Assembly (NCBI GenBank): GCA_026168455.1
Contig: CM047431.1
Span: forward strand, 5,423,603-5,487,602
Reading direction: 5' to 3'
Origin: Theocolax elegans
Lineage: Eukaryota; Arthropoda; Insecta; Hymenoptera; Cerocephalidae
DNA: 64,000 bases
Every line of letters begins with the position of its first letter. Positions within the stretch are counted from its first letter, which is position 1. The translations under genes and the position numbers were made by a program. Below, piece by piece: positions 43,149 to 54,492 of this stretch. Under the pieces are notes generated by a model, which had not been told where the DNA came from, did no database searches, and saw only the letters and a program-made list of their open reading frames with translations.

Positions 43149-46100
43149 ATCTCTCTCATTATCATACTCGCTCCCACTCTCGCACTCTATCACTCTCTCT
43201 CTCATTCTCGCTCTCGCTCTCTATCTCCCATTCACTCTTTCTTATTATCTCTCTTTCTCTCTATCTTCATTCACTCTCTCTTATTCTCTCTCTTTCTCTC
43301 TATCTTTCATTCTCTCTCTCTCTCAATCTCTCTGCCTCTCTCCCTCCCTCTCTCTCTCTCCATCTATCATTCTTTCTCTATCTGTCCTTCCATCTATCAT
43401 TCTCACTCTCTATCTCTCTTACTCTCCATCTTATTCTTTCCCTCTCACTCTCTTTATCTCTCGGTCCCTCTCTTTCTCTATCTCATTCTCTCTCTTTCTC
43501 TATCTCATTCACTCTCTCTATCTGTATCTCTCATTCTCTCTCTTTATCTATCTCATTCTCTCTCTCTCTATCTCTTAATCTCTCATTCTCTCACTAACTC
43601 TATCTCTTTATCTCTCATTTTCTCTCTTTATCTATCTCATTCTCTCTCTCTATCTCTTTATCTCTCATTCTCTCTCCTTATCTAACTCATTCTCTCTCTC
43701 TCCATCTCTTTATCTCTCATTCACTCTCTTTATCTTACTCGCTCCCACTCTCGCACTCTATCACTCTCTCACTCATTCTCGCTCTCGCGCTCTATATCCC
43801 ATTCTCTCTTTCTTATTCTCTCTCTCTTTCTCTCTATCTTCATTCACTTTCTCTTATGCTCTCTCTTTCTCTCTATCTAGCGAGTTCGAGAATGAGAGAG
43901 AGAGAGAGAGTGAGTGATAGAGTGCGAGATAGAGAGGGAGTGTGAGAGTGAGAGTGAGTAATAATGAGGGACTGTGAGAGGGAGAGAGTAAGGAAGAATT
44001 CTCTTTCTCTTTCTCTCTATCTTTCATTCTCTCTCTCATATTCTCTTTCTCTTTCTATTTATCTGTCATTCTCTCTCTCTTATACTCTTTCTCTTTCTCT
44101 CTATCTTTCGTTCTCCCTCTCTCTTTCTCTCTCTCCATCTATCATTCTCTCTCTATCTCTCTAACTCTCTACCTTATACTTTCTCTCTCACTCTCTTTAT
44201 CTCTCATTCTCTCCCTTTATCTCTCTTACTCTCTATCTTATTCTTTCTCTCTCACTCTCTTTATCTCTCATTCTCTCCCTTTATTTTACTCGCTCCCACT
44301 CTCGCACTCTATGACTCTCTCTCTCATTCTCGCTCTCGCTCTCTATCTCCCATTCACTCTTTCTTATTCTCTGTCTCTTTCTCTCTATCTTTCATTCACT
44401 CTCTCTTATTCTCTCTCGTTCTCTCTATCTTTCATGTTCTCTCTCTTATTCTCTCTCTCTTTCTCCCTATCTTTCATTCACTCTCTCTTGTTCTCTCTCT
44501 CTCTATCTTTCATTCTCTCTCTCTCTCTCTACCTCTCTCCTTCTCTCCATCTTTCATTCTCTCTCTCTCTCTCTCCCTCTCTCTCTCTCTCTATCTCTTT
44601 ATCTCTCATTCTCTCTCTTTATCTTACACGCTCCAATTCTCGCACTCTATCACTCTCTCTCTCATTCTCGCTCTCGCTCTCTATCTCCCATTCACTCTTT
44701 CTTATTCTCTCTCTCTTTCTCTCTATCTCTCTTACTCTCCATCTTATTCTTTCTCTCTCACTCTCTTTATCTCTCAGTCCCTCTCTTTCTCTATCTCATT
44801 CTTTCTCTCTATCTTTATCTCTCATTCTCTCTCTTTCTCTATCTCATTTTCTCTCTTTCTCTATCTCATTCTCTCTCTCTATCTGTATCTCTCATTCTCT
44901 CTCTTTATCTATCTCATTCTCTCTCTCACTATCTCTTAATCTCTCATTCTCTCTCTTTATCTATCTCATTCTCTCTCTCTCTCTCTATCTCTTAATCTCT
45001 CATTCTCTCTCTAACTCTATCTCTTTATCTCTCATTTTCTCTCTTTATCTATCTCATTCTCTCTCTCTCTATCTCTTTATCTCTCATTCTCTCTCTTTAT
45101 CTAACTCATTCTCTCTCTCTCCATCTCTTTATCTCTCTTTCACTCTCTTTATCTTACTCGCTCCCACTCTCGCACTCTATCACTCTCTCACTCATTCTCG
45201 CTCTCGCGCTCTATATCCCATTCTCTCTTTCTTATTCTCTCTCTCTTTCTCTCTATCTTCATTCACTCTCTCTTATGCTCTCTCTTTCTCTCTATCTAGC
45301 GAGTTCGAGAATGAGAGAGAGAGAGAGTGAGTGATAGAGTGCGAGATAGAGAGGGAGTGTGAGAGTGAGAGTGAGTACAATGAGGGACTGTGAGAGGGAG
45401 AGTGTAAGGAAGAATTCTCTTTCTCTTTCTCTCTATCTTTCATTCTCTCTCTCATATTCTCTTTCTCTTTCTATTTATCTGTCATTCTCTCTCTCTTATA
45501 CTCTTTCTCTTTCTCTCTATCTTTCATTCTCCCTCTCTCTCTCTCTCTCTCTCTCCATCTATCATTCTCTCTCTATCTCTCTTACTCTCTACCTTATTCT
45601 TTCTCTCTCACTCTCTTTATCTCTCATTCTCTCCCTTTATCTCTCTTACTCTCTATCTTATTCTTTCTCCCTCACTCTCTTTATCTCTCATTCTCTCCCT
45701 TTATCTTACTCGCTCCCACTCTCGCACTCTATCACTCTCTCTCTCATTCTCGCTCTCGCTCTCTATCTCCCATTCACTCTTTCTTATTCTCTGTCTCTTT
45801 CTCTCTATCTTTCATTCACTCTCTCTTATTCTCTCTCGTTCTCTCTATCTTTCATGTTCTCTCTCTTATTTTCTCTCTCTTTCTCCCTATCTTTCATTCA
45901 CTCTCTCTTGTTCTCTCTCTCTGTATCTTTCATTCTCTCTCTCTCTCTCTCTCTACCTCTCTCCTTCTCTCTGTATCTTTCATTCTCTCTCTCTCTCTCT
46001 CTCTACCTCTCTCCATCTCTCTGTATCTTTCATTCTCTCTCTCTCTCTCTCTACCTCTCTCCTTCTCTCCATCTTTCATTCTCTCTCTCTCTCTCCCTCT

Positions 46101-48792
46101 CTCTCTCTCCCTCTCTCTCTCTCTCTATCTCTTTATCTCTCATTCTCTCTCTTTATCTTACACGCTCCAATTCTCGCACTCTATCACTCTCTCTCTCATT
46201 CTCGCTCTCGCTCTCTATCTCCCATTCACTCTTTCTTATTCGCTCTCTCTTTCTCTCTATCTCTCTTACTCTCCATCTTATTCTTTCTCTCTCACTCTCT
46301 TTATCTCTCAGTCCCTCTCTTTCTCTAACTCATTCTCTCTCTCTATCTTTATCTCTTATTCTCTCTCTTTATCTATCTCATTCTCTCTCTCACTATCTCT
46401 TATACTCTCATTCTCTCTCTTTATCTATCTCATTCTCTCTCTCTCTATCTCTTAATCTCTCATTCTCTCTCTAACTCTATCTCTTTATCTCTCATTTTCT
46501 CTCTTTATCTATCTCATTCTCTCTCTCTATCTCTTTATCTCTCATTCTCTCTCTTTATCTAACTCATTCTCTTTCTCTCCATCTCTTTATCTCTCATTCA
46601 CTCTCTTTATCTTCCTCGCTCCCACTCTCGCACTCTATCACTCTCTCACTCATTCTCGCTCTCGCGCTCTATATCCCATTCTCTCTTATTCTCTCTTTCT
46701 TACTCTCTATCTGCATTCACTCTCTCTTATGCTCTATCTTTCTCTCTATCTAGCGCGATCGAGAATGAGAGAGAGAGAGGGAGTGAGTGATAGAGAGCGA
46801 GATAGAGAGGGAGTGTGAGAGTCAGAGTGAGTAATAATGAGGGACTGTAAGAGGGAGAGAGTAGGGAAGAATTCTCTTTCTCTTTCTCTCTATCTTTCAT
46901 TCTCTCTCTCATATTCTCTTTCTCTTTCTCTCTATCTTTCATTCTCTCTCTCTCATATTCTCTTTCTCTTTCTCACTATCTTTCATTCTCTCTCTCATAT
47001 TCTCTTTCTCTTTCTATATATCTGTCATTCTCTCTCTCTTATACTCTTTCTCTTTCTCTCTATCTTTCATTCTCCCTCTCTCTCTCTCTCTCCATCTATC
47101 ATTCTCTCTCTATCTCTCTTACTCTCTATCTTATTCTTTCTCTCTCACTCTCTTTATCTCTTATTCTCTCTTTTTATCTTACTCGCTCCCACTCTCGCAC
47201 TCTATCACTCTCTCTCTCTCATTCTCGCTCTCGCTCTGTATCTCCCATTCACTCTTTCTTATTCTCTCTCTCCGTCTCTCTATCTTTCATTCACTCTCTC
47301 TTATTCTCTCTCTTTCTCTCTATCTTTCATGTTCTCTCTCTTATTCTCTCTCTCTTTCTCCATATCTTTCATTCACTCTCTCTTATTCTCTCTCTCTCTC
47401 TCTATCTTTCATTCTCTCTCTCTCTCTCTCCCTACCTCTCTCCTTCTCTCCATTTTTCATTCTCTCTCTCTCTCCCTCTCCCTCTCTCTCTCTCTATCTC
47501 TTTATCTCTCATTCTCTCTCTTTATCTTACTCGCTCCAATTCTCGCACTCTATCACTCTCTCTCTCTCATTCTCGCTCTCGCTCTCTATCTCCCATTCAC
47601 TCTTTCTTATTCTCTCTCTCTTTCACTCTATCTTCATTCGCTCTCTCTTATGCTCTCTTTTTCTCTATCTTTCATTCCCTCTCTCTAATTCTCTCTCTCT
47701 TTCACTCTATCTTTCATTCTCTCTATTTTATTTTCTTTCTCTTTCTCTCTATCCTTCATTCTCTCTCTCTCTCTATCTCTCTCCCTCTCTCCCTCCCTCT
47801 CTCTCTCCATCTATCATTCTTTCTCTATCTCTCCTTCCATCTATTATTCTCACTCTCTATCTCTCTTACTCACGATCTTATTCTTTCTCCCTCACTCTCT
47901 TTATCTCTCAGTCCCTCTCTTTCTCTATCTCATTCTCTCTCTCTATCTTTATCTCTCATTCTCTCTCTTTATCTATCTCATTCTCTCTCTAACTCTATCT
48001 CATTCTCTCTCTAACTCTATCTCTTTATCTCTCCTTCTCTCTCTTTATCTAACTCATTATATCTCTCTTTATCTCTTTATCTCTTATTCACTCTCTTTAT
48101 CGTACTCGCTCCCACTCTCGTACTCTCTCTCTCATTCTCGCTCTTGCTCTCTATATCCCATTCACTCTTTCTTATTGTCTTTCTCTTTCTCTCTATCTTC
48201 ATTCACTCTCTCTTATGCTCTCTCTTTCTCTCTATCTAGCGAGATCGAGAATGAGAGAGAGAGAGAGAGAGTGAGTGATAGAGTGCGAGAGAGAGAGAGA
48301 GTGAGTGATAGAGTGCGAGATAGAGAGGGAGTGTGAGAGTGAGAGTGAGTAATAATGAGGGACTGTGAGAGGGAGAGAGTAAGGAAGAATGAGGGAGTGT
48401 GAGGGAGAGAGAGGGAGAGTGAGGGAGAGAGAGAGAGTTAGGGAGAGAGATAGAGAATGTGTAAGTGATTGTGATGGAGAGAATGATATAGATAAAGATA
48501 GAGAATAAGACATAGAGAGAAAGAGAGAGAATGAGAGATGGAGATAGATAGAGAGAGAGGGAGAGAATGAGAGATAGAGAGATAGAGAGAGAGAATGAGA
48601 GATAGAAATAGAGAGATAGAGAAGGAAGATAATGAGAGAGTGAGAATGAGACATAGCGTGAGAGAGAGAAAGAGAGAAAGAGAGAAATAAAGAAAGAGAG
48701 ATAGAGAAAGATAGAAAGATAGATAGAGAAAGAGAGAAGGAGAGATAGAGAAAGAGAAAGAGAGAGAGAAAGAGAGAAAGAGAGATAGAGAA

Positions 48793-48839
<47 letters not shown>

Positions 48840-49632
48840 AATAGAGAGAGAGACAGAATGAGAGATAGAGTGATAGGGAGAAAGAGAGAAAGAGAGATAG
48901 AGAGAGAGAGAAATAGTGAGAGACAGAATGAGAGAAAGACAGAAATAGAGAGAGAGAGAGTGAGAGATAGATTGAGAGTTAGAGAGAGAGAGAATGAGAG
49001 GTAGAGAGTGAGAGAGAATGAGATAGAGTGTGGGACTACGAGAGTGACAGTGAGTAAGAATGAGGGACTATGAGAGGGAGAGAGTGATATAGCGCGAGAG
49101 TGAGATCGAGGAAGAATGAGGGAGAGTGGGGGAGTCCGAGAGTAAGAGTGAGTAAGAATGAGGGACTGTAAGATGGAGAGAGTGAATATGAATTAGGGAT
49201 TGTGAGGTAGTGTGAGGGAGAGAGTGAGAGAATGAGTGAGAGAATGAGAGATAGAGAGAATGATAGATAGAGAGAGAGAATGAGGGATTGCGAGAGTGAT
49301 AGTGAGTAAGAATGAGGGACTGTGAGAGGGAAGGAGTGATATAGTGCGAGAGTGAGAGCGAGTGAGAATGAGGGAGAGTGAGGGAGTGCGAGAGTAAGAG
49401 TGAGTAAGAATGAGGGACTGTGAGAGGGAGTGAGTGATATAGTGCGAGTGTGAGAGCGAGTAAGAAGGAGGGAGAGTGAGGGAGTGCGAGAGTAAGAGTG
49501 AGTAAGAATGAGGTACTGTAAGAGGGAGAGAGTGAATATGAATGAGGGTTTGTGAGGGAGCGTGAGGGAGGGGTTGAGAGAGTGAGAGAATGAGAGAGAG
49601 AATGAGAGATAGAGAGAGAGAGAGAGATTGAT
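42477..49632. repeat. Polypyrimidine/polypurine satellite with higher-order structure
   Basis: About 7.1 kb of almost pure (CT)n-type sequence built from words such as CTCTCATTCTCTCTCTTTATCT. Four near-identical strand-switch points, CTATCTAGCGAGTTCGAGAATG or close variants, lie at about 43878, 45297, 46750 and 48237, spaced 1.42, 1.45 and 1.49 kb. At each, CT-rich sequence turns into about 110 bases of GA-rich sequence (GAGTGAGTGATAGAGTGCGAG) and then back to CT at GGAAGAATTCTC. After the last switch the GA strand persists to 49632. Long Leu/Ser-rich frames on both strands are by-products of the repeat. No gene. Confidence 0.9.
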
Positions 49633-50050
49633 TGATTGATGTATTTATTGGTCCACTTATGGGGTAGAAACCCCATAGGCACTAAAGCGAACTGATACAT
49701 AGAGTAAAACTTTTTTAAAACTAGATAATAATATAAAATTGATAACAAAAATATAAAATAAAAACCATGACAGAGTAAAGAATTAAAATAACAAAATAAA
49801 ATATATGTACAATTGATTAATAGATTAATAAATTAAAACTTAAAAATAAATAACAAAATAGTTAAATAACAAAATAGTTAGCGTTCGCATATCAACCGCA
49901 ATATAAAATAAAAAAGAATATATATAATGAATACAATGAATAAATAAATAAATAGTAACAAAAATGACGTATAATGACGCAATGAAATACAGAAGAAATG
50001 ACAGATGAAATAACACAGCAATGCTGATTAAACTTAAACTTATATATCCA
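49633..50050 (-). mobile_element. LINE 3' end (3' UTR only) in the GA satellite
   Basis: Minus polarity: AT-rich sequence ending CCAATAAATACATCAATCAATCAATC at the junction with (CT)n, that is a microsatellite-like 3' tail. No coding part remains. GA repeat resumes at about 50050 and runs to 50101. Confidence 0.55.
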
Positions 50051-50101
50051 GGTGATAGAGAGAATTAGAGGTAGAGAGAGAGAGAGAGAGAATGAGAGAT
50101 C

Positions 50102-50812
50102 GATTGATAACTATATTTATTTGCGCCAAAGTTAATACAACCGGATGGCTCTAATCATATAAAATAGAACATATAAAATAAATTAGACAACTAAGGAAGA
50201 ATTAAATTAACCGATAATACATATGTAAAATAATAATTCACGCTAAATTAAAATTAAAATAATCTACGTCGCAAGCATTGGACATAAAATCGGATAAGTT
50301 GCTATCCATCCTCATGGAGAAATTTTTATAATACATTTTAAAAATATTTACATTAGAGCACTCTCTTATTCTAGATATGATATTAACCCACGTTTCTATT
50401 GCTAAATAAATAAACGAAGAATTACGCGCAAGATTCTTAACATTATGTAGGTTAAAAACAGTATTTACTCGTTTGGATCTACGCAATTCAATGCCAACAA
50501 AAGCCAGCTTATCGAATAAATATTGAGGTGTTTGGGTGGCCAACAATTTATACATAAAAGACCAAGGACATATTTCCGTCGAACATTTAATGGAAGCCAG
50601 TTTAGCTGATCATAGAAAGGCTGGAATGCTACCTCACGTTTTAGATGAAAAATAAATCTAACAACGGTATTACACATGTGTTAAACTTTAATATTAAGAT
50701 ACGATGGAAGATCTAAAAATAGGAGACAAGCATAGTCAAAGTGAGAAATAATTAAAGCATTAGTCAGCAAAATTCGAGCACGCACATGGAGACAACTGCC
50801 TTTGTAACGTAA
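50102..50812 (-). pseudogene. LINE RT C-terminus and 3' end in the GA satellite
   Basis: From 50812 the minus strand encodes KGSCLHVRARILLTNALIIS and HFDYACLLFLDLP, then CNTVVRFIFHLKREVAFQPF, LNWLPLNVRRKYVLGLL, a frameshift, and MYKLLATQTPQYLFDKLAF to AIETWVNIISRIRECSNVN, stopping near 50238. This is the conserved region after the RT fingers-palm-thumb in Jockey/CR1-type LINEs. The 3' end reads GCAAATAAATATAGTTATCA and then ATCGATC before the CT repeat. 5'-truncated at both coding and repeat junction, as usual for LINE insertions. Confidence 0.75.
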
Positions 50813-51660
50813 AGAGAGAGAGAGAGAGAGAGAGAGTGAGAGAATGAGAGAGAGTATGAGAGATAGAATCAGAGAACGAGAGGTACAGAGCGAGAGAGAG
50901 AATAAGGGAGAGAGAATGAGAGAGAGAGAGAGTGAGAGAGAGAGAATGAGAGAGAGAGTATGAGAGATAGAGACAGAGAACGAGAGGTACAGAGCGAGAG
51001 AGAGAATGAGGGAGAGATAATGAGAGAGAGAGAGAGTGAGAGAGAGAGAATGAGAGAGAGTATGAGACATAGAGACAGAGAACGAGAGGTACAGAGCGAG
51101 TAAGAATGAGGGAGAGAGAATGAGAGAGAGAGTGAGAGAGAGAATGAGAGAGTATGATAGATAGAGACAGAGAACGAGAGGTACAGAGCGAGTAAGAATG
51201 AGGGAGAGTGAAGGAGTGCGAGAGTGAGAATGAGTAAGAATGAGAGTCTGTGTGAGGGAGAGAGAGAGAGAATGAAAGATAGAGAGAATGAGAGATAGAG
51301 AGAATGAGAGATAGGGAGAGAATGAGAGATAGAGAGAATGAGAGATGGAGAGAATGAGAGATGGAGAGAATGAGAGATAGAGAGAATGAGAGATAGAGAG
51401 AATGAGAGATGGAGAGAATGAGAGATGGAGATAATGAGAGATAGAGAGAATGAGAGATGGAGAGAATGACGGATGGAGAGAATGAGAGATAGAGAGAATG
51501 AGAGATAGAGAGAATGAGAGATAGAGAGAATGAGAGATAGAGAGAATGAGTGATGGAGAGAATGAGAGATGGAGATAATGAGAGATGGAGAGAATGAGAG
51601 ATAGAGAGAATGAGAGATAGAGAGAATGAGAGAAAGAGAGAAAACGAAAGTTAGAGTAAT
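50813..51660. repeat. GA-rich satellite, second part
   Basis: GAGAGAATGAGAGATAGAGAGAATGAG-type repeats. From about 51270 a fairly regular 16-bp unit GAGAGAATGAGAGATA is repeated some 20 times. A larger unit of about 120-130 bp with AACGAGAGGTACAGAGCGAG recurs at about 50877, 50979, 51081 and 51172. Confidence 0.9.
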
Positions 51661-51684
51661 AGAGTGCGAGAGTAAGTGCTAGGT

Positions 51685-51701
51685 CCCGGTTCAAATCCGG
51701 G
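51685..51701 (+). repeat. Isolated tRNA T-arm sequence (B box)
   Basis: CCCGGTTCAAATCCGGG has a 5-bp T stem and exact B-box consensus GGTTCAAATCC. The upstream half of a tRNA is replaced by GA repeat, so this is a SINE or tRNA fragment, not a tRNA gene. Confidence 0.55.
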
Positions 51702-52574
51702 CTGAAGCTGTTTTCATTGAAATTTCGAAAATGTCTGAAGAGTTGAATTTTATTTTTCATACAAGAAATTATAAGATTATTGCATTTTTCAAGGTTTTCT
51801 CGGTGACATGTTGTTATATTAACTTGAAGCTTTGTAAAATGATAGATAATTACATAACAGAGGGCAACTAACTCCTGTTTTTGCGTAAATTTGTTTTTAT
51901 TAATTGTTATAAGTAATTTAGTTGTTTTTTCGTTTGCTACTTTCTGGTGCGAAATTTGTATTTGTAATTGAGTATGATACCCACTTGAACAAGTTATCAA
52001 TCGACATAAGAAGGTTTAAAACGTGTAATGAACGAAAAATTGCTGAAATGAGTTTTTGGTATGACATCTTACCTGGGATATGATCTGAGATCTCCATTGA
52101 GATTTTTTAATGGGGATATATATATATATGTAAACAATATATCAAAAATAACATAACAAAACAATATATCAAAAATTGTAAAAACAAATCGTTATTTCTA
52201 TTTGAACTTCTAATATTTGTCATCCTAGTACATGTGATATTTTAATTCTAATTGGAATGTTAGAATTAATAATTTATTAATATGAATCGATCTATTTTGA
52301 ATTATATAAAGTTTATCAGGTATTAATGTAAATAATAATATTAGATTTAATTATTGGGAGTAACAAAAATTGTTAATGTTATACATAGTAAAAATGATCA
52401 TTCTTCTATTAATTATTACGGATTTAGCCCAACAAATTATATAATTGTAATATTTATTTAATTACTAGTACTATAAATTATTTTACTAAATAGTTTTTAA
52501 AAAGTAATTTTTTGAATATTACATTACATGTAATTTAATGGTAAAGAATTATTATGTTAACAATACTATGTAAC
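51702..52574. other. AT-rich sequence, probably a non-autonomous Helitron
   Basis: No coding content. It leads to a Helitron-type 3' end at 52602; the 5' end was not found. A TA tract lies at about 52118-52129. Confidence 0.35.
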
Positions 52575-52602
52575 TGCGAGCGAAGCGAGCATTTTGGCTA
52601 GT
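52575..52602 (+). mobile_element. Helitron-type 3' terminus
   Basis: GCGAGCGAAGCGAGC, a short spacer, and GGCTAGT at the end (CTAGT). It contains GCGAAGC, a sequence known to form an unusually stable DNA mini-hairpin. Closely similar to 18283-18310. Confidence 0.6.
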
Positions 52603-52639
52603 AAAATATTATTATTTTCTATTCCACTTACAGACACAC

Positions 52640-52720
52640 CGTTCACCTCCGTCGCTGATTAGCCCTGGCAGCATAAATAGAGCGACGTTAAATAACATAA
52701 AAAAAAAAAAAAAAAAAACC
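52640..52720 (+). repeat. Retroelement tail with poly(A)
   Basis: GCAGCATAAATAGAGCGACG then TTAAATAACAT and about 19 A residues (52701-52719): the 3' end of a SINE or LINE in plus orientation; its body is not recognised. Confidence 0.45.
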
Positions 52721-52765
52721 TTAAAATGCAGTCCTCTGTTTTATTATAGATACGTTTATGATACC

Positions 52766-52905
52766 ATTGTGTGTATCCATAAAAATTATATAAACACAGT
52801 TATTAATGTTTTTCACGACTTTGACAAAAATTTACAATTTACGCATGAATTGGAAAATAATAATTCTATTAATTTTTTCGACTTAACTGTAATGAAAATG
52901 GACGG
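52766..52905 (+). pseudogene. Penelope-like element RT fragment
   Basis: Plus-strand frame IVCIHKNYINTVINVFHDFD then THELENNNSINFFDLTVMKM, nearly the same as part of the element at 35.8-36.0 kb. It is cut at about 52946 by the end of the BEL LTR. Confidence 0.8.
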
Positions 52906-52946
52906 TATCCAAATTTTACCGTTATATTATTGCATTTAAAGAAAAA

Positions 52947-54480
52947 TGTAATTGGTTATAATCAAAAACCAAAATTAAAATGTTTAGTTACTTCTATGAA
53001 TAAGTCTGGTTATAAAAATGTAACTAGTAATTATTTAAAAAACGTTTTATTAGTTTATTTCTTTAAATTTAGTTAATCATATAAGGCGAATTATAAAAAT
53101 GTTTTTTTTTTTAATATTTTAATACATTAGCCAGTGGTGCTTGTATAGGCTGGGACCGGGAATCGAACCTGAGACCTCCAGATTACGAGCCCTACCGACC
53201 GAGCCATCGCAGGCCTCTTATAAAAATGTAATAAGTAATTATTTAAAACACACTGTATTATTTTATTTCTTTAATGATTGAGAAAATGAAAAATCAAACA
53301 AAAATACATTTAAAATATAATAAAACTTAAAAATATAAAAGGTAAAAAAATGTATAAACACAAAAATACAAAAAAATGGTGCTAATGCCGACACGTGCTC
53401 GTCGTGGCACTGAATTGAACCGAATTATGCATGAAGAGAAACATATTTCCCTCTATTGACTTTTCAAGTCACCCAAGATAATATTTTTTAAATGTAATAT
53501 TTTCATGAAAAAAATGGAACTTTCGAAATCCACTTAATAAGCTATTTGTAAGCTCAATTATATTTCAAAGTTATGAAAAACCGATTTCTTGTGGATCAAA
53601 TCTCCGCTCGATCAAATTACTTCGACAAAATCTTTCTCAATCAAATGGTTTACGATCTTATCTCCGCAAACCGGTTTGAATGTATATCTTTACTTATTAA
53701 GTGATGTAGTCGTCTATGCAGTTTATTTAGTATAGTTGGGTTCGTTTTCGATTTTGATGAAGTAACCAATCTATTTATTTGGCGACTTTTCGATGGATAT
53801 TTTCCATCCTCATGAGAGGCTATATCTTTTATGATAGATATAATATTAACATTTTTTACAAACATCTTTTTATACATATATCATCTAATTAATATTAATG
53901 TATATCAAACAAGTTACTTACTATTGTGACACTATTAAAAAATGTATAACCTAATAGCATCTCTAATGCGTCATTCTATATTTGAGAATAAAACATAAGC
54001 AAAAATTAATAAATTAAAAAATACATAATTTGCACAAAAATTGAGGTTATGAATGTTGTGAATGACACATACCTTTCCCCATTATTGTGTCCATAATCGA
54101 CACAATGAATTTAAAATTGTAATAAATAAATAAATTAAGAATATCACAAAAAAATAAATTAACACACATATTTAGCAAACGGCAGTATAAAAATTAAAAT
54201 ACTCAAATTATTTCATATCACAGACGGTTAATACTAAAAAAAATATTCAAAATGTTTCGCCCACCACGAAATAGCAAATAGAATATTTCGGAATACCTTT
54301 TCGTTCTTTTTTTTTGACTACAATGTAATAGATCTAATTTAATATGTGGAAACGAGATTCTATATAATGTAAAAAAAAATCCGGGCTAAACTCTAAACTA
54401 ATTGATTAAAGTTAACAAAACAATAAAATGCATATAGCTAATAAGTAAGATATACAAGTTTAATTATAAAATATAAATCA
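52947..54480 (-). mobile_element. 3' LTR of the BEL/Pao element (copy 1, 1,534 bp)
   Basis: On the minus strand it begins TGATTTATATTTTATAATT at 54480, directly after a purine tract, and ends ATAACCAATTACA at 52947. Copies 2 (60371-61908) and 3 (62508 to the window end) have the same TG and CA ends. It contains a tRNA-derived SINE and a diverged hammerhead-like relic. A 75-codon frame inside (MYKKMFVKNVNIISIIKDIA...) is found in all three copies; it overlaps the relic and is not a credible gene. Confidence 0.8.
53103..53217 (-). mobile_element. tRNA-derived SINE, copy 1
   Basis: Minus strand: A box TGGCTCGGTCGGTAGGGC, B box GGTTCGATTCC, then a short tail to poly(A). Flanked by the 12-bp duplication ACATTTTTATAA. 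Four bases shorter than copies 2 and 3 near CCTATACAAGC. Confidence 0.85.
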
Positions 54481-54490
54481 TCCGCCCGCC
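54481..54490 (-). other. Polypurine tract of the BEL/Pao element
   Basis: Minus strand GGCGGGCGGA immediately before the LTR start TGATTT; same at 60361-60370 in the inverted copy. Confidence 0.6.
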
Positions 54491-54492
54491 GT

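Noticed and set aside
42477..47688. Long open frames (up to about 400 codons) rich in Leu and Ser
   Set aside because: They are translations of CT-rich repeat on several frames and both strands; no domain, no start context, and length follows repeat purity.
51685..51701. Possible tRNA gene
   Set aside because: Only the T arm is present; the 5' half is GA repeat.
48232..52000. Long Ser/Leu/Ile-rich minus-strand frames
   Set aside because: Same artefact in the GA strand; one of them merely runs through the LINE RT fragment at its end.
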